64,000 nt of DNA from Paracamarosporium sp. OC-R06-R3 (Eukaryota; Ascomycota; Dothideomycetes; Pleosporales; Didymosphaeriaceae). Numbering within the stretch: position 1 is the stretch's first letter; each line of letters opens with the position of its first letter. Of this stretch, positions 11,839 to 24,208 are shown piece after piece. Under the pieces are notes generated by a model. It ran no database searches. It had not been told where the DNA came from and worked only from the letters and a program-made list of their open reading frames with translations. A program made the position numbers and the translations under genes. Where the stretch lies: positions 34,408 through 98,407 of the forward strand of contig JACVRA010000457.1 in the NCBI GenBank assembly GCA_019828545.1, written 5' to 3'.

Positions 11839-14731
11839 TCTTTCTCAGTTCAAAAGGGCGGGCAATCGTGAGCGTCATCCCATTTCAGTGTAGGACTTCG
11901 CTGGTATCGCGTCTACATACTAGATCTTTTCAAAACAACCAATTCAATGTATATCTTTGCCATACGAACTCTAGTCCAACAGAAGCGTCATGATAGTGCT
12001 CCGATCCCGCTGCAACACAAGGCAGAAACGTGTACATAAACCGTCCACTCAGGAGTCACCGTTACCCAATGAACAACAACACCTGAAACAAGACATAGCC
12101 TATCATGGATATACCTTTCACCAGTTATCCGGCCGGAGCGGCACACCAGCTGCGCCGCGTGGCACCGAACCTATGCTCGTCAAGCTGAAGCAGGACGCCA
12201 GTGGCGCAGCCTCCCAGCTCATCGCATAAACACACGGCAGCATGGTTCCACTCTGCAACGGGGATGCAATAAACATATGGCGGTGGCGTACATGCCACTG
12301 TGCCACAACCGGATATCGATCAGCACATTGATGGCCAGACGCATCGGATTCCGTCAAGTAAATTTGTTGATCCTCCGTAGTGTTATGCCGGTGGTGGATC
12401 TAGAATACAGGATGAAGAAGTTAATTAGCAAACAATAGCTCATCGGATTATGATTGATAGCGTTGTGGTTGCAAAACATGAGCGGACAACAACGCTGTAG
12501 TGACATCCAGCCATGACTCGGTTGGATTGGGTTCTTCCTCCATGATCTGCTTCAGATAATGAGGGAGTTTCTGTTTCATTTGTACACGTACGAGCATCCT
12601 CGTTGACCGCCTTACCTCCGTCACGTAATGCGTGACTGCGATACGGGTTCTGATGGAAAACTGATCTGCTGTGTAAGTCGTAAACCCCAACTCGTATCGT
12701 TTAGTTTCTACCAGCCCGGAGGACTATTGAACTAAGAAAAGCTTAGAAATTGCTTCAGACCACCTTGCGTTGAGCAAATGCTCGGCTCTTGATAACGGCT
12801 TAGGTGTAAATCAGGGCTAGGGCAAATAGGAAATCATATAGACCGTTGAAGGTGTCCTCATGCAGAGTGAAATAAGCATTTGTCTATCGTTGGATTACTC
12901 CATGGGTCACGATAATCCGGATATTTCTGATTCTTATTCTACGCATTCTAAAAGCTGCGTTCATGCTACAAACCACCGTCATTGCGAAAAAAGTAAACAC
13001 ATCATCACTCAAGGAACGAAAACCACATGCCATTCATTCCCTGGTTCAACATGTACCCACAAAAATCTACCATTATATCTCCCCGTTAGATGAAAGCCAA
13101 ATGACAAAGCCACTTTAATTGCCGAACTCTCAACCCGAGACCCGTGATACCCCAACATCAAGCCCATCCCGTCAAACCCGCATAAACACCATTGTTACGA
13201 AGACACGCTCAAAGTAGGAAAATACCGGGCTTCTGCACCCGTCCAAACGGTTTCGTATTACCAACAAAAACCAAGGAACGCGTCATGAACTACTCAGCAA
13301 GACATACGTGCCGCGGAAAAATTCCGACCGCGAACGACACGAGCATGCATTGATGGCCGCGTAGTCGGCGGTAAACGCACGCGTAGGTCTACGTATATCG
13401 ATCGGGCTAAGCACAGTTTCGACTCGCTAACTCAATGCACGTTGTGGATGCTCAGCTGCCAGGGTTGTTGCCAGAGACAACTGCCAACCAGTGGATACTA
13501 TTTGGTGTACGCAACTCACTCGTTTGACTGCCGCGTATGTATATTTTGAGAATTATACTGCTAGCTACATGGCTAGCAGGACCGGCGGCTCTTAATCATA
13601 ACACCCTTCGAGCACGCCAGGTATAAAGATCTAAAGGTCCCGAAACGTGAAGATCATCAATCGTCGACTTGCCGAAATGAAGTCTGATGGATGCGTTGGG
13701 TACCGTGGAGAAGGCACGGCACGGCTAGAACCGCCGTCTACCAGCAGGTACTCAACCTCATCCCAGCAAGCGGGGCCTATCGACGGGATTAATGCCTTAC
13801 CCACGCAAGCAAGTCGCATGCGCGTCACATGATGTATAGTAGATTGGTGGTGGTTGAGACGTCGCCCAAGGTTATTTGCAGCCCTGAAATTTGGGGCATT
13901 TTGTGGTGAGGCTACGCCACCGGACTGCGCAAACAGAACGCGTTTCACCGGCCGCTCGTATTCCGCGCATTTCCTGCTGTGCGTCTCATTGGAGTGGTGT
14001 TTCAATTGATGTTCCGATGCAGCGAGTACGAGGGTGTTGTTTTGAACGGTGGTATTGTTGTCGCAAGGCCGTGAATGCGGTGCCTGGAAGAATCGAAAAG
14101 TCGCCTGCAATGAACTGTCTGGCAGTCAACCTCGTCACCGTGCGCAACCTTGGGAACGAACTGCACTGCACCGGTGACATGATCTTAGATGAGACATGCG
14201 ACATGAATGGTCGTTTGAAGGAAGAATTAAAGTGGGAGAGGATCAAACAACTTGCAGCCTCATTGCCTGATGCTCGATCGATTGGAGCGACGAGCGTTCG
14301 CATGCATCGCACAACACTGCGAGACACTTCGATGTAATTAAGGGCTTTGGTGTTTCTTGGTTGCTCGCTCTATGGCGGGACAAACCAAAGAGTGCGAAGA
14401 ATGGCAGGTTGTAGCGGGTCGCGTAAGTGCGATTCAGGAACGCTGCGGTGATCTTGACCGGGGAATGGAGAGTGGACAGTGAATCGCGTGAACGGGTGCC
14501 AGCAATCGAGATTGCAAACCATCGGCTCGTGTCACATTAGCTAGGTCAGCTTCAAGACTTGGCTGGAGGGTTACAAATTATATTGAAGGTGTGTTAAGGC
14601 CCCTTTGGGCCATCATGCTATACCAAGTATCTAGACATAACCGAAAAGCCGTCAATTTCGTCAGGTCCGAAACGCCATTGTAATCAACAGGGTGGACCGC
14701 CATTCATGGTCACATTTCCTCGTACCGTCAT
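11839..14731. other. Long gene-free region
   Basis: No reading frame in these 2.9 kb combines a plausible start, protein-like composition and splice sites. The largest frames (13631-14110 minus and 13891-14337 plus) overlap each other on opposite strands and match nothing I know. No inverted repeat, tRNA or transposase motif was found. It may be heterochromatic or an old decayed insertion. Confidence 0.45.
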
Positions 14732-15418
14732 CTAGTGGTAGTAGCCGCCTTGTTGGTTGTGCTTCTTATCCTTGTGCTTATCTTCGAGCTTGGAACCTAG
14801 GACAGCTCCTGCAATGGCGCCAATGATACCGTGGCCGCCCATCTTGTTGCCGCCAAAGTACCCGGCAGCACCCCCTCCTAGAGCGCCCATAAGGCCTCGG
14901 TCGCCCTCGGCTTGCGCATTAGGGTCGGTGGGGCCATAGTTCTGCTGCCCTTGGTGACCGTACTGGCCTTGAGGGTACTGATCTTGCGGGTAGGCACCTT
15001 GCTGGGGGAACTGCTGCGCGGGTGCTTGGCCCGGGTATGATTGCTGTCCGTAAGCCCTGCGGCAGGATGTTAGTTGCACGTTTCGAAACTTGAAAGTGAC
15101 GGCGAATGAGAATGCTCACCCTTGTTGTTGTTGGTTGTATTGCTGATCGTAACCTTGCTGGCCGTTTTGGAAGCCGCCGTGTGCCGGAGGACCGTAGCCT
15201 GGGTATTGCTGTGGCTGCTGCTGCTGCTCGCCGTAGTAGTTGTTTTGTTGCTGTGGCGGGTACTGCTGGTAGTTCTGGTCGTAGCCACCCTGCTGTGGCG
15301 GGGGGTAGCCCTGCCCGCTGGGGGCCGGCGATCCGTACGGCGGAGCACCGTAATTGTTGTTAGGGGGATACTGCTGGCCGTACTGGTTCTGGTTGTACTG
15401 ATCGTAAGGGCCTGACAT
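14732..15418 (-). CDS. Tyr/Gln/Pro-rich protein with C-terminal glycine zipper
   Basis: Exons are 15418-15120 and 15056-14732, giving 207 residues; the 63-bp intron runs GTGAGC to CAG with a CTAAC branch site. The first two thirds are low complexity, dominated by Tyr, Gln, Pro and Gly (YGQQYPPNNNYGAPPYG-like repeats). The C-terminus is GLMGALGGGAAGYFGGNKMGGHG followed by IIGAIAGAVLGSKLED, a glycine-zipper two-helix segment, and a Lys/His-rich end (HKDKKHNQQGGYYH). There is no signal peptide. Such proteins occur widely in filamentous ascomycetes without known function. A prion-like, condensate-prone N-terminus and membrane association of the zipper are inferences from composition. Confidence 0.82.
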
Positions 15419-16864
15419 CTTGAAGGTGTCTGTGCAAGCTAAGGATGAAGGGCGATGGCGGTGCTGTGCTGGTGAGGTGACGGTGGGGTACTGAGGGGCA
15501 CAGGCAATGACGGAAGTCGCGGTGGACGGTGGGAAGGCGCGATCAAATATGTGGAGGGATGTAGTCGTAATTCGGTCACTACTACGGTCTTTATACACTA
15601 CGGCACTTCGGATCCGGCCTGCTGACTGAAGAGAATTGCCTCTGTTGAGTAACGAGGCGAAGCAACACAGCGAACCTTCGAGCTGGCCTCGGATGCACTC
15701 AGCCTCAGCGTACAGGTACGCAACCGCCGAACGCGAACTGCTCCCGCAAACTGCACCACAGAACGCAGTGTGCCCCGCAAACAGCCTACCTACATCGAAC
15801 GCTTCAACGGCTATGAGCCCTGCGAGGCTCGTTGCTGCCATCTGCCCAGCTTGACCGGCTCGGTTGACGGCGTGCAGCGTCACAGCCGGCAGGGAACAGA
15901 CTCTTCCGATCTTGTGCGCGCTCTGCGAAACCTTTCCATGCTCATACCTCCTCCTCACAAGCTGGGCGCTGGGCACTGGGCATTTCGCATTTCCGCATCG
16001 GCCAGAAGCGATCCGTCCTCGCCGCCCAGCCGGTCGGTGGCGCAGTCCATTGTGATTGTGGCTTGGCTGCCGTCGCCCGCCGCACTTCTGGGAACCAAGA
16101 TTCGTACAACGCCTACGCCACTGTTTCCGCAGTCGAACGAGATTCAACGGCACGGCAGAGCTGGCCACCATGGGATGATACCTTTCAGCAGCATCGTCGT
16201 CCCTTGAGGCCTGGCGCCCCTGGCATCCTCCCGCTTAGCGAGTCGTTGTCTGGAAGCGGGTGTTGAAACGCAACTACGCTATCCTGAGACAGGTCCAAGA
16301 CAGCCTTTCAGGGGTTGCTTCAACCTTCTGATGCGCTTGCACCATGCTCGACCGACCTGACGGGCCATATTTTCCCGAACGAGTCAATTACTTGCAATTA
16401 ACCTTTCTGAACTTGCCTTTCAGGGGCATATGCTTGTTGCTGAAGCCGCTAATCTCGCCGCTTCGCGCTGGGAGGGGTGCCCGCACCCTCCTGGACCCCT
16501 CAAACCGACACGGGATCAGAAGCGACGGATGGCTAGCGTCCTTCATGCGCTTTCTCATATCCCCTCAGTGTCCTGTCGCATTACCATGTAGCCTCGAGCG
16601 TTCGCCCAGCCTTTCGCTGCTCGCTGCTGACTTGCCTCCGTCTGTCCTTCGTTCCGCAGCCGGACTGCTGTTGCTAATACTTCTTACTTTCGTTCATCTT
16701 CCCTTCCCTTCTACCTCTCTGGCAGCGGTCCTAGCAGGCTTAGGACTTTTCAGTTACCTTCGATTCGACAACCTTGACTTTGGGCGATCTTCAGATGTTG
16801 TTTGTGGACTTCCTTGAGCGGCAGGATTGAGAGGGCCTATCGGCCCACGCCCCGACCATTCAGC
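15419..16864. other. Shared 5' region of two divergent genes
   Basis: This 1.45-kb region separates the start codons at 15418 (minus) and 16865 (plus) and should contain both promoters and leaders. The long frames here (15116-16171 minus, 16344-16817 plus) look like open leader sequence, not proteins. Confidence 0.5.
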
Positions 16865-18566
16865 ATGCCGGTCCCAAGGGTTCAGAAGAGAGAGGAGCGG
16901 GTGAAATATGTCGTGGTGGAGAGGACTGAGGACGACCAGACACAAGAGACGGAAGTTTCGCGCATCACGTCGACAGCTACTCCTACCACCTTCATAAGCC
17001 GTTCACATGGCCAGACGCAACCCCAGCCCACCATCTTGCAGATCCGAGATGATGATGATGACGATGATGACACAAAGAGCAAACCTGAAGTGGTATGAGA
17101 CGATTCACAATCAATCAAATGGTGGTTTACAGCTGACTGGAATAGTGGACGCTTACCGTGATGGGTGCGCAGTCGACGGGAGGAGCGCTCGCTGCCAATG
17201 ACCCAACTGCGACAGTTGTAGTTGCAATCCCGCCACCGCCTCCCCCAGAACGCGATGGAGATAAAGATGGTAGTGGAGGTCGCGGAAGCGGTATCTCGCA
17301 GACGACGGAGCATTTGCTTATCGCAGCTGGGTCAATCGGTATGGAACGAGTACATGATGATCCATAGCTCAAACTGACAGAAACAGGCGCCACTATTATT
17401 ATCGTAATGATTGTCCTGGCTATTTACACGATGCGCAAAAGAGGTATCACGCTCGCTCAAGCCATCAAACAAGGAAGGCATCAAGTAACCCGACGCGGCC
17501 CTCCTCCACCACCCAAGTTTGAAGGCGACTGGGATGCGAAGCAATCATTCAGCACTGAGTACGGGTCCTTCAGAAACAATACGGTTACCCCTCCGCAAGC
17601 CGCAATGGCTCGCTCAGGTTCCTCTTCATCCCAAAGGCCTCCTATGGCTCTTAGTCGTAGCGATAGGTGCGTGCTATAGAACATTCACTGCCTGCCAACA
17701 AACTGACCTTAAGCAGCTTTAATCTGCAATCTCAGAGAAAACCTTCTGCCGATGCGCAAGGATCAACCTTCCTTCTTGAATCTCCTCCGCCGCCTCGCCG
17801 CAAAAACTCGCACCGTCGCGATCCCAGTGCGACTGCTTCATCAGCTATTCTCGGCCAAGAAAGCCTACGACGCAGTGCCTCCACACGTAATACGCGCTCG
17901 ATCGACGACGATGCTTCCGAACTCATCTATCCGGATGTTCCTCAAGAACGGGTAGCATCTCCACTGCCTCCGCCACCGACATTCAAACAATTTCTTGATA
18001 ACAGACCGTCTATTTCTGGTAAAGCAGGTTTTGGTGGCATGATGAGTAGGTTCAGCTGGACGAACTCCAACGCACCGCAAACACCCAAGGACGCGAACCG
18101 AGATGCATATCAAGCTGGCCGTGAGAGTTATATGACGGCTCGCTCTTCAGTGCCTCGCTTCCGCACCGTCGACTCATGGGTCAACCAACAAACAAACCGT
18201 ATCGAAGCACAAAAATTGAAGGAGCAGTTTCGACTGACCTCCACTTCCACCGTTTACTCAGGAGACGATGAGAATGACCATGTTCCTGAAGTTCCTGCTA
18301 TGCCGAAGAACGTTGAAAGGCTCCGAGAGAGCTCCGCACCAATGAGTGCATCATTGCCACTACGCGCGCCTGCTACACCTCCTTTACCTCCTACCAAGGG
18401 TTTACCAGGAAAGAATATCAAACATGAGCGTCATGACACCCGCACAACCGTCGACACTGCTCCCATCTTCAAACAACATCCCGGCACTGAAGTCCGCTTC
18501 AGCACACGTAGCGCCGTGCCATCCGAAATCCTCGACCGCGGACACAACCCCAATGTCCTATCGTGA
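16865..18566 (+). CDS. Single-pass membrane protein with long cytoplasmic tail
   Basis: Exons are 16865-17092, 17146-17338, 17387-17666 and 17717-18566, giving 516 residues; introns are 53, 48, 50 bp (GTATGA, GTATGG, GTGCGT donors; TAG/CAG acceptors). There is no signal peptide. The N-terminal part carries a poly-Asp run (about residues 62-69) and a proline run. One transmembrane helix (ATIIIVMIVLAIYTM, about 141-155) is followed by basic residues (RKRG), which places the long Ser/Pro/Arg-rich tail in the cytoplasm. The tail has several PPPP motifs and phospho-site-like SRSxS stretches. The architecture resembles fungal wall-sensor or Mid2-like membrane proteins, but no family is recognised. 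Confidence 0.75.
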
Positions 18567-19480
18567 GCACACCGCTTTCTCCAGCGTTCCTTTTCCGTTC
18601 CAAGTACCCAATTAGTCCGTTAGCATCAGCGTTGATCCTTTGCATTCGAGTAGCAGTTAGGAAAAGGGCGGAGAGGTGCTCGCTCAAACGTGCAGGTCTC
18701 GGCCGCTCAGAAAGAAAGAGACCATGCCTTATAATGATTCGTTGAGGGCCTTGAGGGCTTGTACTTTCGCATGTGTGTATATTACGTGGGATGGAGGATG
18801 GAAGAGGGAGGACGGCAAACACCGCATTACTTGATATAATAACAATGTTCAACATTACATCTTCAATCTTCATTATCTGCGTGACCACGGCATTTCTCCC
18901 ACTCTTTCTACACCCTTCCCCAATCCGCTGCTTCTCAGCGTTCACTTGCCCATTTCGAGCAAGGAGCAACTCACAAGCAACAACAAGGCCCCGCTCAGAC
19001 AATTATCCATGAGATTACGTGCATGTACATGTCTAGATCTCGAGACGGAAGCCTGCGTGGATAAAGCCGACCAACACCCCTGAGGATCCGACGTCGTGGG
19101 ATCTGGGGTTTCATGACTGGGGACGGTTTCAGATTGGCTTGAGCACTGGCAGGGGTAGGGTAGGATGAGGGCGATGGTGGGGCGTGTGGAACTGGGTCAG
19201 GTGAGTGGGTGGACGGTAGATGTTGTTGAGACGATTCTGTGAGCGTGGTTTGTTTGGTGGGCTGAGGAGGATTGTGTGTACGAAAGGGATTGTGGCTCGA
19301 TGGCTGGGATGGGAAGATGGGGTTGACTTGATGATCCGTTGCTAGCAACCAACGCTGTAAAGTGTCTTAGAACTGTGTTGCAATTGGATATTCTCAAGAC
19401 GTCACATTGTGATAGAAAACTAGGTTTAGCTTTAGGAACAAGGTTCATGTATCATCTAAACATTACTTCGTCACACTGTA
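18567..19480. other. Intergenic region between convergent genes
   Basis: The 914 bp hold the 3' flanks of the membrane protein and the M36 protease. Nothing else was supported. Confidence 0.5.
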
Positions 19481-21480
19481 TCAACATACGCCCTCGGGAA
19501 CATCGAAGCTGTTCGTCCTCCTAGACGAGCTGTACCTCGCGCCCTCGCCCAACCCCCTCTTCGCGAAACCAGTCCAGATCTCGCACGCGTTCTCGCCTCC
19601 AGTCAACGCCAGATCGGCGTCCAGGATGGCGTCTCGCGCAGATACAAACGTAGGGTTACACGGCTGCAGTGCCATACCGTCCAGCACAAGCTTCAGCGTG
19701 AGGTACTTTCCGTCGGTCGGGACGCCGTTGCTGTCGAATTCGGGCGTGCCTGCGTCGTTCTTGCCGTGCTTGTCGATCAGGTTCCAGAGTACTTCGTACA
19801 GCATGGTCGCCCAGATGGTGCCGATGTAGTGCACCTTTGTGAGCCCATCGGCGTCGCTGTAGACGTGCGGGTTGGTCGTCTGGTCCGTGGAGTAGATGTA
19901 AGGGCGAAGGCCGGCAGGGTTGCCGTAAACCCATGCGCCCAAGGCGTAGTCGGTGGTGCGCGTGTCCTTAGGCTTTAGACGGATAGCAGTGGCGTAGAAG
20001 TCGCCCCAGCCTTCGCCCATGCCTCCGCTCTCGAGAACGCTGAGACAGCCTGAATTCTTCGGACCGCCTGTTAGTCGGTTGCTGAGGCCGTGCGTGTACT
20101 CGTGGATGACGACGCCGGCTTCGAAGGCACCGTCTCTCCAAATCTCGGTTTGGTTCCACATGTACATTCTCATTCGCGCGCGCTGGCCATCGACGGGAGT
20201 TTGGAAGTTGGCGTTGTTTAGTCCAGCACCGTCCTGGGCATTCAGGTACACAAAGTCGTTGCCAACGCCTCCTTGGCCATTGTTGTTGGTCTCGAAGTTG
20301 CCCGCTGCTTCGGTGAAGCCGAGCTTGTAGAGCAGGTCATGGTACGTGTTTGCTGTGTAGAAGAGCTGTGCGATGGATGCATTGATGTAACTCTTCCAAT
20401 CGCTCTCATCGGGGCTGTATGGGTACTCAAAGTCAAGGTCTTCGCTGTGGGGTCGTGGGAGATTGAGGTAGTCTGCTCGGTTATCCCAGTTGCTCTGAGC
20501 AACACCGTTGTTGCCCCACGTAGTGTCGTAAGACTTCGAACCGTCATTGTGCCATCCAAACTCACTGGCAACGGGGTCGAAAGGGTCTTCGATAACGATA
20601 CGCTCCCCTTCAGTAGGGTCATTGAGACCCCATGGGCTATGAAAGATTAGCCTCATAACCTACAATGGGACGTTAAATAACTCACTAAACTTCGTATGTT
20701 GCATCGGCGCCGTAGTCGATAACGTGGTGGATTTTCTCGCCGTCTTCAGCATCGACGTATGTGAGCAGCCAGTCAACGTCGACGTCGGTCTCGACCCTCC
20801 AGCTGAGGGCAAGACTGTCGCCTGTTTGCACGTAGACAAGGCGAGCTTCGGGTTCTGACACAGTTCCTGTCGTCTCCTTGATAGTGAAGACGTTCGATCC
20901 AGTCTCTTCAGCCTTGGCTTTATCGGCAGAGACAGGAAGTTGAAGTGTGCGCACGGCTGTCTTTAGAGCATCGGTAGGCTCGATAGCGTCACGCTTTCTC
21001 CGTGCTGATGGAGTTTTTCCTTTATAGAACGAGTTTCCGAACGAGAACACCTCTCCATTGCGACCAATGTTGACGTTGAAGTCCGCATTGTCAATGTCTA
21101 GGTCATTGACGGTTTGCTTGAAGTTGAAGTGCGCGATGCCGTTAGTGCCCACATAATGATCGTCGACAAGACGGAAGGTTGCTTCTGGGATCTGATAAGG
21201 GGTAAGTAAGTGCGTTTATAGATTGTTCCCTGGGAGAAATGCTTACAGTCGCCTTTACCAGCTCGGTAGCAGTATCCACAGGGTCAGCTCGCTTGACACG
21301 GGAGGTAATTGATTCGTCTGACTGTACACTACTGGCGTTCGTGTAGTCTGTATCAAGAACTTGTCGAAAGGCGTTAAGATCTACGGCTCGCCTGCTCAGT
21401 GTTCGTGGGGCGTGAGTCGGATGACCATAAACATGCTGAGTGGCCAATGAAGCCAGCGATGCGAGAAGAAAAGACCGCAT
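19481..21480 (-). CDS. MEP: Extracellular metalloproteinase, peptidase family M36 (fungalysin)
   Basis: Exons are 21480-21247, 21191-20686 and 20636-19481, giving 631 residues, the usual fungalysin length. Introns are 55 bp (GTAAGC...CAG) and 49 bp (GTGAGT...TAG). The ATG at 21480 starts a signal peptide ([19 protein letters not shown]). An FTP-type propeptide follows, with a basic processing region near SARRKRDA. The catalytic domain has HEYTH (about 425-429), with the two zinc His and catalytic Glu, and GGMGEGWGD, whose Glu (about 455) is the third ligand. The C-terminal [15 protein letters not shown] motif is present. The enzyme is a secreted, zinc-dependent elastinolytic/chitinase-modifying protease class in plant-associated fungi. 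The gene looks intact. Confidence 0.95.
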
Positions 21481-22904
21481 ATCGAACACTGCTAGCCCTT
21501 ATGCCTCCTGTCTTAGGATAAAAAGGTACAACACACCACGAGAGGAGACAGCTCAATTGAAAGAGCCCCACGAAGTCTAAGACCATGTGCTTCTCCCCCT
21601 TCTTATACTACTGCCATCATGAGCAAGATCCAGCGCGAATCCCACCATCTACGAGCACCTGACATGCCAATAGTCGCAAAGCGCTACTTGTTGTATCTTT
21701 CGACATCTACAACCTACCTTGGGCAGGTCAGCGCTTTTCCGACTGCCTTTTGCAGACAAGGCTCCATTGCGATATCTGTTGTAGTCGCTTGCAACGATTA
21801 GCCAAGAAACGAACCCTGAATCATTGCAGGCTGGGCACTATAACATACCGCGGCGGTCTTAGTAAAGTGGTTTTGACCTTCCACATTGGGTCGAGGTGTG
21901 GAGGAAGCGATAGCCAGGATGGTAAGGCACGCGTCCTTGGCAGAATACCGATACACGGAGGTTCTAGTAATCGGAGATTCTATGGTGCTAATCGTAATGA
22001 AAAGTTTGGTGTCGCTGTGGGACGATGCACAGGATGTAGCGCTGTTGGTCTTTTCAGTTGGGCGATCAACCTCCCAAACGCTAATATACAGGCACCGGCG
22101 CCACATTTGCAAGCTGTTCGCTCTGAAGTGGCTCCGTTAGGCTTTTTGTTGGCTCCGCGGCAGTGCTGATGCCAGCACCTTCCAACTCGGCATGATTTCT
22201 GCCTGCCGTTTTGGGTGATACCTCCAAGTTATCTTCATCCGCGCCGAGATATTCGTAGAGGCAAGACGGCACCTTCCTCCCGAACAATACAATACAGTGC
22301 TTCCATGAAATGTTCCATCTTACGCTGGTGGAACTGTGAGGTCGAAGGAAGGTTGCTGCATGAATGCAAAAGAAGAGAAGTCTAAGCACGCTAAGACATT
22401 ACTAGCGCCGTAGTTTCTGTATAGCCTCCCCATTTATGGCCTCGTGGCTCGCGAAACGTCGAAAACCATCGTGGTTTCCATACGGCTCTAGAAGTAGCTT
22501 GCAAGATTATTGGGATCAATGAACTTTATCGTATCTCAGAGGTAGTTCGGTCACTTGAAGTAACCCAAGTGCTCTACTGACTCGGCTACTTATCGATGGT
22601 TATCCACGCGAAGCAATGTCTTGTATAGGCGTTATGGTGAATGTCACACAGACAATAGCTAAAAGAAGTTAGGACAAAACAACGTGATGCGACAATGTTA
22701 TCAATTTCACTAACAATCGTTGAGGCAGATGTGCAAAGTCTCCTGTCTATTTCTTGAGATTTGAGGCCCTACATCCTTGACACACGACGTAACTGATGAT
22801 TCGAAATACTTTCTGTTTCGCTCAACGCTCCTGGAGTTCTGCGCTTTGCAACGGGAGTGGTATTTGCGTAAGCTTTTCGGCACTCTACGCTAATCATTCG
22901 TCGT
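21481..22904. other. Intergenic region, no gene seen
   Basis: The 1.4 kb contain the M36 promoter and the 3' flank of the TauD gene. Overlapping frames on both strands at 21750-22169 look like shadows of non-coding DNA. Confidence 0.5.
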
Positions 22905-24208
22905 TCAAACGATAGGAATGCCCAGTGCTTCTCTTCTGGACTGTGAATTAGGATCGAGGTATGGTACCTCTCCAATGCTGGATGCCCTAACACCAACCCT
23001 GTTCCCGTTCACGAGATGCGTATCAGGCTGTGGACTATGAGTAAATGAGCGACCTGAATGGAGTGTCACGTACCGTAGCAGCGTGCCATACGCAGCTGTT
23101 GTTCCAGATCGCCCCTGCATTCTTGGTCCACTTCATTCTTGCAATACAATCATGATTTCGAGTGATCAGCCTCATCACGTAGTCCCTTATGATCTGGTCC
23201 TCGTAGCTGTACACGTCGTTGATCTTCGTCACGTGCAAGCCGACACCTGCAAAGATCGATTTCCATCCTGTAATCCTATTCGTTCTCACGACAGGATGGT
23301 TGGGTGCAAACTCGTCGCCGGTGTTCAAAGGACTACCTCTTGGACTCATGACTTCGTAATTGCCAGCTTGTGCTGCACTTCGAAAAACAGGCTGCGCACA
23401 CGTTGCTGTTAGCGTTTCCAGGTAACTTCGAAAAGATGGCGACATGCGATCGTAGACTTCATATCCGGAGCACCAAAGTGTGTCTCCACCATGAGGGGGT
23501 GTTTCTTCCATCTTGAGGAAAGAGAAGTCGGAAGGCGCATTTTCGAAAGTACTGTCGCTGTGCCACTCGCGAGAAAGATCTCGCGGTTCCGTAGGGGCGC
23601 GTCTAGCCATTGTTTTATAGATCTTCTTTTGCGCCTCGGAGTTGATGACATATCTGAAGATATCAGTCTGTGAACGACATGTTGCTACGTCAAAGTTTGG
23701 AGCCTCAGTGTGACCTGTGTCACCACAGGATACGCAAAGCAGCGTCCAGAACTCAGACATATAATTATAACTGTTGGCTAGGTTCGTACATATTCTCATC
23801 GGTCGTTCCGTCTGGCAGAGTCAGGTTGCCAGGATCGCGATAGATTGGGTGTACATGTAACCCATGATCTTCCGGCCGCCCACTCAGCTTTCCAAGTAGA
23901 TCACAGAGTTTCTTCTGGTCGGTGATGTTAAGATCGTCTTGGTCTCGCAGAAATACGACGCCTCTTTCAGAGATGACAACAGCTAGATCGCGTATCTGCT
24001 CTTCGGAGTTCGGTGCATTCAATATATCGGTAACTTTCAATCCGGGATATTCGCGCCCGATGATGGGCGTGATTTCGAAATAAGGCAAATGATCAAGTGT
24101 ACCAGAGTATGTCAGTGGTTTTGGGCAGGAGGGGCAAGATGTAGGGATGCTAGACTTAGCGGTACCCTTGGAAGTACCGTTAGTTGATTGTTCAGTTGAT
24201 GTAGGCAT
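22905..24208 (-). CDS. TauD/TfdA-family alpha-ketoglutarate-dependent dioxygenase
   Basis: Exons are 24208-23790, 23653-23074 and 23027-22905, giving 373 residues; introns are 136 bp (GTACGA...CAG) and 46 bp (GTACGT...CAG). The N-terminus is hydrophilic, without a targeting signal. The non-haem iron site is visible: REWHSDSTFE supplies the HxD pair and CVWHAAT the distal His, while NGNRVGVR provides the Arg that binds 2-oxoglutarate. GDTLWCSGYEVYDRMSP and YLDPNSQSRREAL are typical of the fungal sulfonate/taurine dioxygenase clade. The enzyme probably releases sulfite from sulfonates, but TauD-like fungal enzymes have varied substrates, so the substrate is open. The last acceptor (CAG before CCTGAT) was selected to keep the frame. 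Confidence 0.88.

Noticed and set aside
13631..14337. Two overlapping frames on opposite strands
   Set aside because: Neither shows a domain, signal peptide or splice structure; mutual overlap suggests chance openness.
15116..16171. A 351-codon minus-strand frame
   Set aside because: Only its last 100 codons are the real first exon of the glycine-zipper protein (from the ATG at 15418). The upstream part has random composition and lies in the promoter.
16344..16817. A plus-strand frame with hydrophobic stretches
   Set aside because: It lies in the leader of the membrane-protein gene, has no conserved motif, and its composition reflects a pyrimidine-rich UTR.
18499..19002. A 167-codon minus-strand frame
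   Set aside because: It overlaps the 3' end of the membrane-protein gene and shows no recognisable content.
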